64,000 nucleotides of DNA from [Pasteurella] aerogenes (GTDB lineage Bacteria; Pseudomonadota; Gammaproteobacteria; Enterobacterales; Pasteurellaceae). Made by a program: the position numbers and the translations under genes. Shown here piece after piece: positions 62,009 through 64,000 of this stretch. Every line of letters starts with the position of its first letter. Position 1 is the stretch's first letter. The notes beneath the pieces were generated by a model, which was not told where the DNA came from, made no database searches, and worked only from the letters and a program-made list of their open reading frames with translations. The stretch spans positions 248,001 to 312,000 of the forward strand of contig LR134362.1 of assembly GCA_900637275.1 (NCBI GenBank). The letters run 5' to 3'.

Positions 62009-63199
62009 ATGTTATCGCCTAAAATTGTCAGACGCGTTAAGCTCTGGCGAGTTATCTGTATGGCATTTTCTGCCTTTATTTTCAATACCACTGAATTTAT
62101 TCCTGTCGCCTTATTGTCGGATATTGCCGAAGGCTTTTCTATGCCCGTGTCGCAAGTTGGTTTGATGATCACGATTTATGCTTGGATCGTTTCGTTGTTA
62201 TCGCTACCATTTATGTTGTTGACTGCAAAATTAGAGCGTCGTAGCTTATTGATTAAACTCTTTATTTTGTTTATCGCCAGCCATATTTTATCTGCGGTTG
62301 CTTGGAATTATTGGGTGTTGCTGATTTCGCGTATTGGCGTGGCGATTGCGCATTCGGTTTTCTGGGCGATTACTGCATCCTTGGTAGTGCGATTAGCGCC
62401 GAAAGATAAAAAAGCGCAAGCGTTGGGGTTATTGGCGATGGGCGGTGCATTGGCGATGGTTCTCGGTTTACCATTAGGCAGATTGATTGGGCAAATGTTT
62501 GGATGGCGTGTAACATTTGCCTTAATTGGCGTGGTAGCGGTGGTGATTTTGTTATTTTTGTATAAATTATTACCGTACTTAGTGAGCAAAAATGCCGGAA
62601 CTATTCATAGTGTACCAATATTATTTAAACGTCCTTTTTTGGTAGGTTTATATATTTTAACCATTATTATTATCTCCGCACATTTTACCGTATATAGTTA
62701 TATTGAACCTTTTATGCTACATATTAGCCAAATGCCAGCGGGTTTAACGACAGGAATATTATTAATATTTGGCTTATCCGGTATTGTCGCCAGTTTATTA
62801 TTTAATCGTTACCATCGGTTTGGGCCAGCTAAGTTTTTATTATTGTCCATGGGAATTTTAACTGTAGCGTTATTTTCTTTATTATTATTTAGCCAACAGC
62901 ACACCTTATTATTTGTTTTGGTCTTAATTTGGGGGATTGGTATCGCTGGTATCGGCTTAAGTTTGCAAGTGCGCGTCTTACAATTGGCGCCAGATGCAAC
63001 GGATGTGGCGATGGCGATTTTTTCCGGTATTTATAATATCGGGATTGGTGGCGGCGCCTTAATCGGTCAGCAAATTATGACCAATTTAGGGCTAAATTAT
63101 ATTGGTATTATCGGCGGTATATTAGCGATGATTGGAACGATTTTCTTTTTAATTATTCATTTAAAATATCGTTATTTACCAATTAAGGCAATTCATTAA
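62009..63199 (+). CDS. sotB: Sugar efflux transporter, SotB/YdeA type (MFS)
   Basis: Inner-membrane drug:H+ antiporter-1 family exporter; E. coli SotB exports arabinose and IPTG. About 12 hydrophobic helices in 396 aa. The beginning FSAFIFNTTEFIPVALLSDI is the SotB hallmark, followed by LPFMLLTAKLERR and ALGLLAMGGALAMVLGLPLG. It lies after udk-dcd-asmA-like as in H. influenzae. No clear terminator follows; an uptake signal (63240-63248) and an IS element are next. Confidence 0.87.
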   Translation: MLSPKIVRRVKLWRVICMAFSAFIFNTTEFIPVALLSDIAEGFSMPVSQVGLMITIYAWIVSLLSLPFMLLTAKLERRSLLIKLFILFIASHILSAVAWNYWVLLISRIGVAIAHSVFWAITASLVVRLAPKDKKAQALGLLAMGGALAMVLGLPLGRLIGQMFGWRVTFALIGVVAVVILLFLYKLLPYLVSKNAGTIHSVPILFKRPFLVGLYILTIIIISAHFTVYSYIEPFMLHISQMPAGLTTGILLIFGLSGIVASLLFNRYHRFGPAKFLLLSMGILTVALFSLLLFSQQHTLLFVLVLIWGIGIAGIGLSLQVRVLQLAPDATDVAMAIFSGIYNIGIGGGALIGQQIMTNLGLNYIGIIGGILAMIGTIFFLIIHLKYRYLPIKAIH

Positions 63200-63257
63200 T
63201 TCTTATTTTGGTGAATAAAAAGTATACATATTTTGAATAAAGTGCGGTCAAAATTTA

Positions 63258-64000
63258 GGGTCTGTTGAACATTTGAAATAAAAAAATAGAGAGTAGTAAA
63301 ATGTAATCGCAAAAAATAATACTAACTCTCTATTCTTATGCTTCAAACATTACTTAATGACAAGCTTTGGTTGAAACTAAAGCCTATTATCCTAGATTTG
63401 AATATCTATGACAAACCAAATTTAAGAAATATTTTCACAGGAATCTTATATCGCCTGAAAACAGGCTGCCCATGGCGATATTTACCAGAATGCTTTGGAA
63501 AGTATAATACTGTTTTTAAAACTTTTAGAAGATGGACAAAATTGGATAAATTCACCAAAATTTTTAAACAACTTATTAAAGATCCGGATATGGAGTGGTT
63601 ATCTATTGATGGAACCCACATTCGAGCGCATCAAAGTAGTGCTGGTGCGAGTAGTCCTAAGTCAGAGGCTATCGCCAAAAGTGCCGGCGGTAACAGCACT
63701 AAAATTCATATGATCGTCGATGCTCATGGAAATCCCTTGGATTTTTTGATAAGTGATGGAGCGACTCATGATGTTAAAGTAGCTCCTGAGCTGATTAAAA
63801 AAGTTGAGTTAAAGGAGACAAAAATCCTTAATGCTGATCGAGGATATATCTCGGAAGATTTTAAAACCAGTTTATTAAAAAACGGAGTTCATCCAAACAT
63901 TCCTAATAGAAAGAATAGTTTAAAAGACAATAGGCATATGGACTGGCATATTTATAAAGCGCGACATGTCGTGGAGAATATGTTTGCGACATTAAAGCAC
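63258..64000 (+). mobile_element. IS5-family insertion sequence, right end outside window
   Basis: The apparent left end begins GGGTCTGTTGAACATTTG at about 63258, nine bases after an uptake signal. An internal hairpin (ATAGAGAGT 63286-63294 with ACTCTCTAT 63325-63333) stands in front of the transposase, a device common in insertion sequences to block outside read-through. The exact terminal repeat and target duplication cannot be fixed without the right end. Confidence 0.85.
63338..64000 (+). CDS. IS5-family DDE transposase, 3' end outside window
   Basis: Open from the ATG at 63338 to the window edge (221 codons, no stop or frameshift). Catalytic motifs: first aspartate in LSIDGTHIRAHQ (about D91), second in ILNADRGYIS (about D163), and the conserved ENMFATLKH with the glutamate near the visible end. 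N-terminal DUF4096-like part GILYRLKTGCPWRYLP. Single continuous frame, unlike the two-frame IS427 group. Incomplete only because the window ends. Confidence 0.9.
   Translation, partial: MLQTLLNDKLWLKLKPIILDLNIYDKPNLRNIFTGILYRLKTGCPWRYLPECFGKYNTVFKTFRRWTKLDKFTKIFKQLIKDPDMEWLSIDGTHIRAHQSSAGASSPKSEAIAKSAGGNSTKIHMIVDAHGNPLDFLISDGATHDVKVAPELIKKVELKETKILNADRGYISEDFKTSLLKNGVHPNIPNRKNSLKDNRHMDWHIYKARHVVENMFATLKH

Larger units (their letters stand above)
1218..63248. repeat. Dispersed Haemophilus-type DNA uptake signals (AAGTGCGGT)
   Basis: At least 40 exact copies were counted by eye. Plus strand starts: 5902, 21157, 22397, 22495, 24051, 28701, 31979, 32718, 35472, 40171, 41969, 43018, 45178, 46625, 53644, 54880, 57971, 59111, 61139, 63240. 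Minus strand (as ACCGCACTT) starts: 1218, 3567, 4227, 4990, 6242, 8043, 10211, 11518, 16605, 17020, 25170, 28729, 31003, 35029, 35508, 42629, 47502, 53693, 61027, 61404. About half lie in genes. They mark DNA for uptake during transformation and identify the family. Confidence 0.95.

Noticed and set aside
63338..64000. Frameshift in the transposase
   Set aside because: Internal short frames gave that impression, but reading from the ATG at 63338 gives one continuous frame with all DDE motifs.
1..64000. tRNA or rRNA genes
   Set aside because: No cloverleaf-like or rRNA-like segment was noticed in the intergenic regions, although I could not run a dedicated search.

Overview
This window is bacterial and almost certainly from the family Pasteurellaceae. 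The strongest sign is the 9-bp uptake signal AAGTGCGGT, the Haemophilus-type DNA-uptake sequence. I counted at least 40 copies by eye, 20 on each strand, or about one per 1.6 kb. Gene content agrees: rpmF-plsX-fabHDG and acpP without fabF, acpP next to dcuB, the bioA-F-G-C-D cluster, lptC-lptA-lptB-ptsN-rapZ without rpoN, and afu genes next to udk-dcd. The species cannot be named from the sequence alone.

Layout from left to right. 1-2 kb: end of a membrane-protein gene, fklB, psd. 2-6.6 kb: biotin operon bioA-bioF-bioG-bioC-bioD. 6.7-11.2 kb: yceD, rpmF, plsX, fabH, fabD, fabG. 11.4-17.5 kb: the uptake hydrogenase-2 operon hybOABCDE, placed between fabG and acpP. 17.7-19.5 kb: acpP and the C4-dicarboxylate carrier dcuB. 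19.6-25.7 kb: yfbU and mlaA (minus strand), then carA-carB. 26-30.5 kb: an ornithine module with a SpeFL-type leader peptide, speF, an internally deleted potE, and an ornithine carbamoyltransferase. 30.7-36.8 kb: dprA with a perfect competence-type CRP-S site, rsmD, ftsY-ftsE-ftsX, asd. 36.8-45.1 kb: rapZ, ptsN, lptB, lptA, lptC on the minus strand, back to back with mlaF-E-D-C-B, ibaG, murA on the plus strand. 45.2-53.6 kb: a patatin-like lipoprotein and a four-gene export system (outer-membrane factor, ABC permease, double-ATPase RbbA-type protein, HlyD-type adaptor), divergent from a TetR-family regulator. 53.7-59.2 kb: an AfuABC-type sugar-phosphate importer with two tandem binding proteins. 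59.4-63.2 kb: udk, dcd, an AsmA-like protein, sotB. 63.26 kb to the right edge: an IS5-family element cut by the window end.

Several parts fit together. Hydrogenase-2 feeds electrons from H2 to quinone, and DcuB imports fumarate and exports succinate, so hyb and dcuB lie side by side as parts of H2-dependent fumarate respiration. The hyb promoter carries an FNR box at about -41.5, as expected for anaerobic control. MlaA, MlaFEDCB, LptBAC, AsmA-like and MurA concern the cell envelope. SpeFL, SpeF, PotE and ornithine carbamoyltransferase all concern ornithine.

The most unusual points are: (1) a 54-codon SpeFL-like leader that keeps the ornithine-sensor residues but runs past the point where the E. 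coli peptide stops; (2) a potE gene missing about 250 codons in frame; (3) PtsN with lysine in place of the phosphorylated histidine, in a locus that also lacks rpoN, hpf and npr; (4) two tandem AfuA paralogues, one of which has lost the His-Asp pair used to bind sugar phosphate; (5) the hyb operon splitting fabG from acpP; (6) an 11-copy hexanucleotide repeat inside ftsY. No tRNA, rRNA or CRISPR array was seen.
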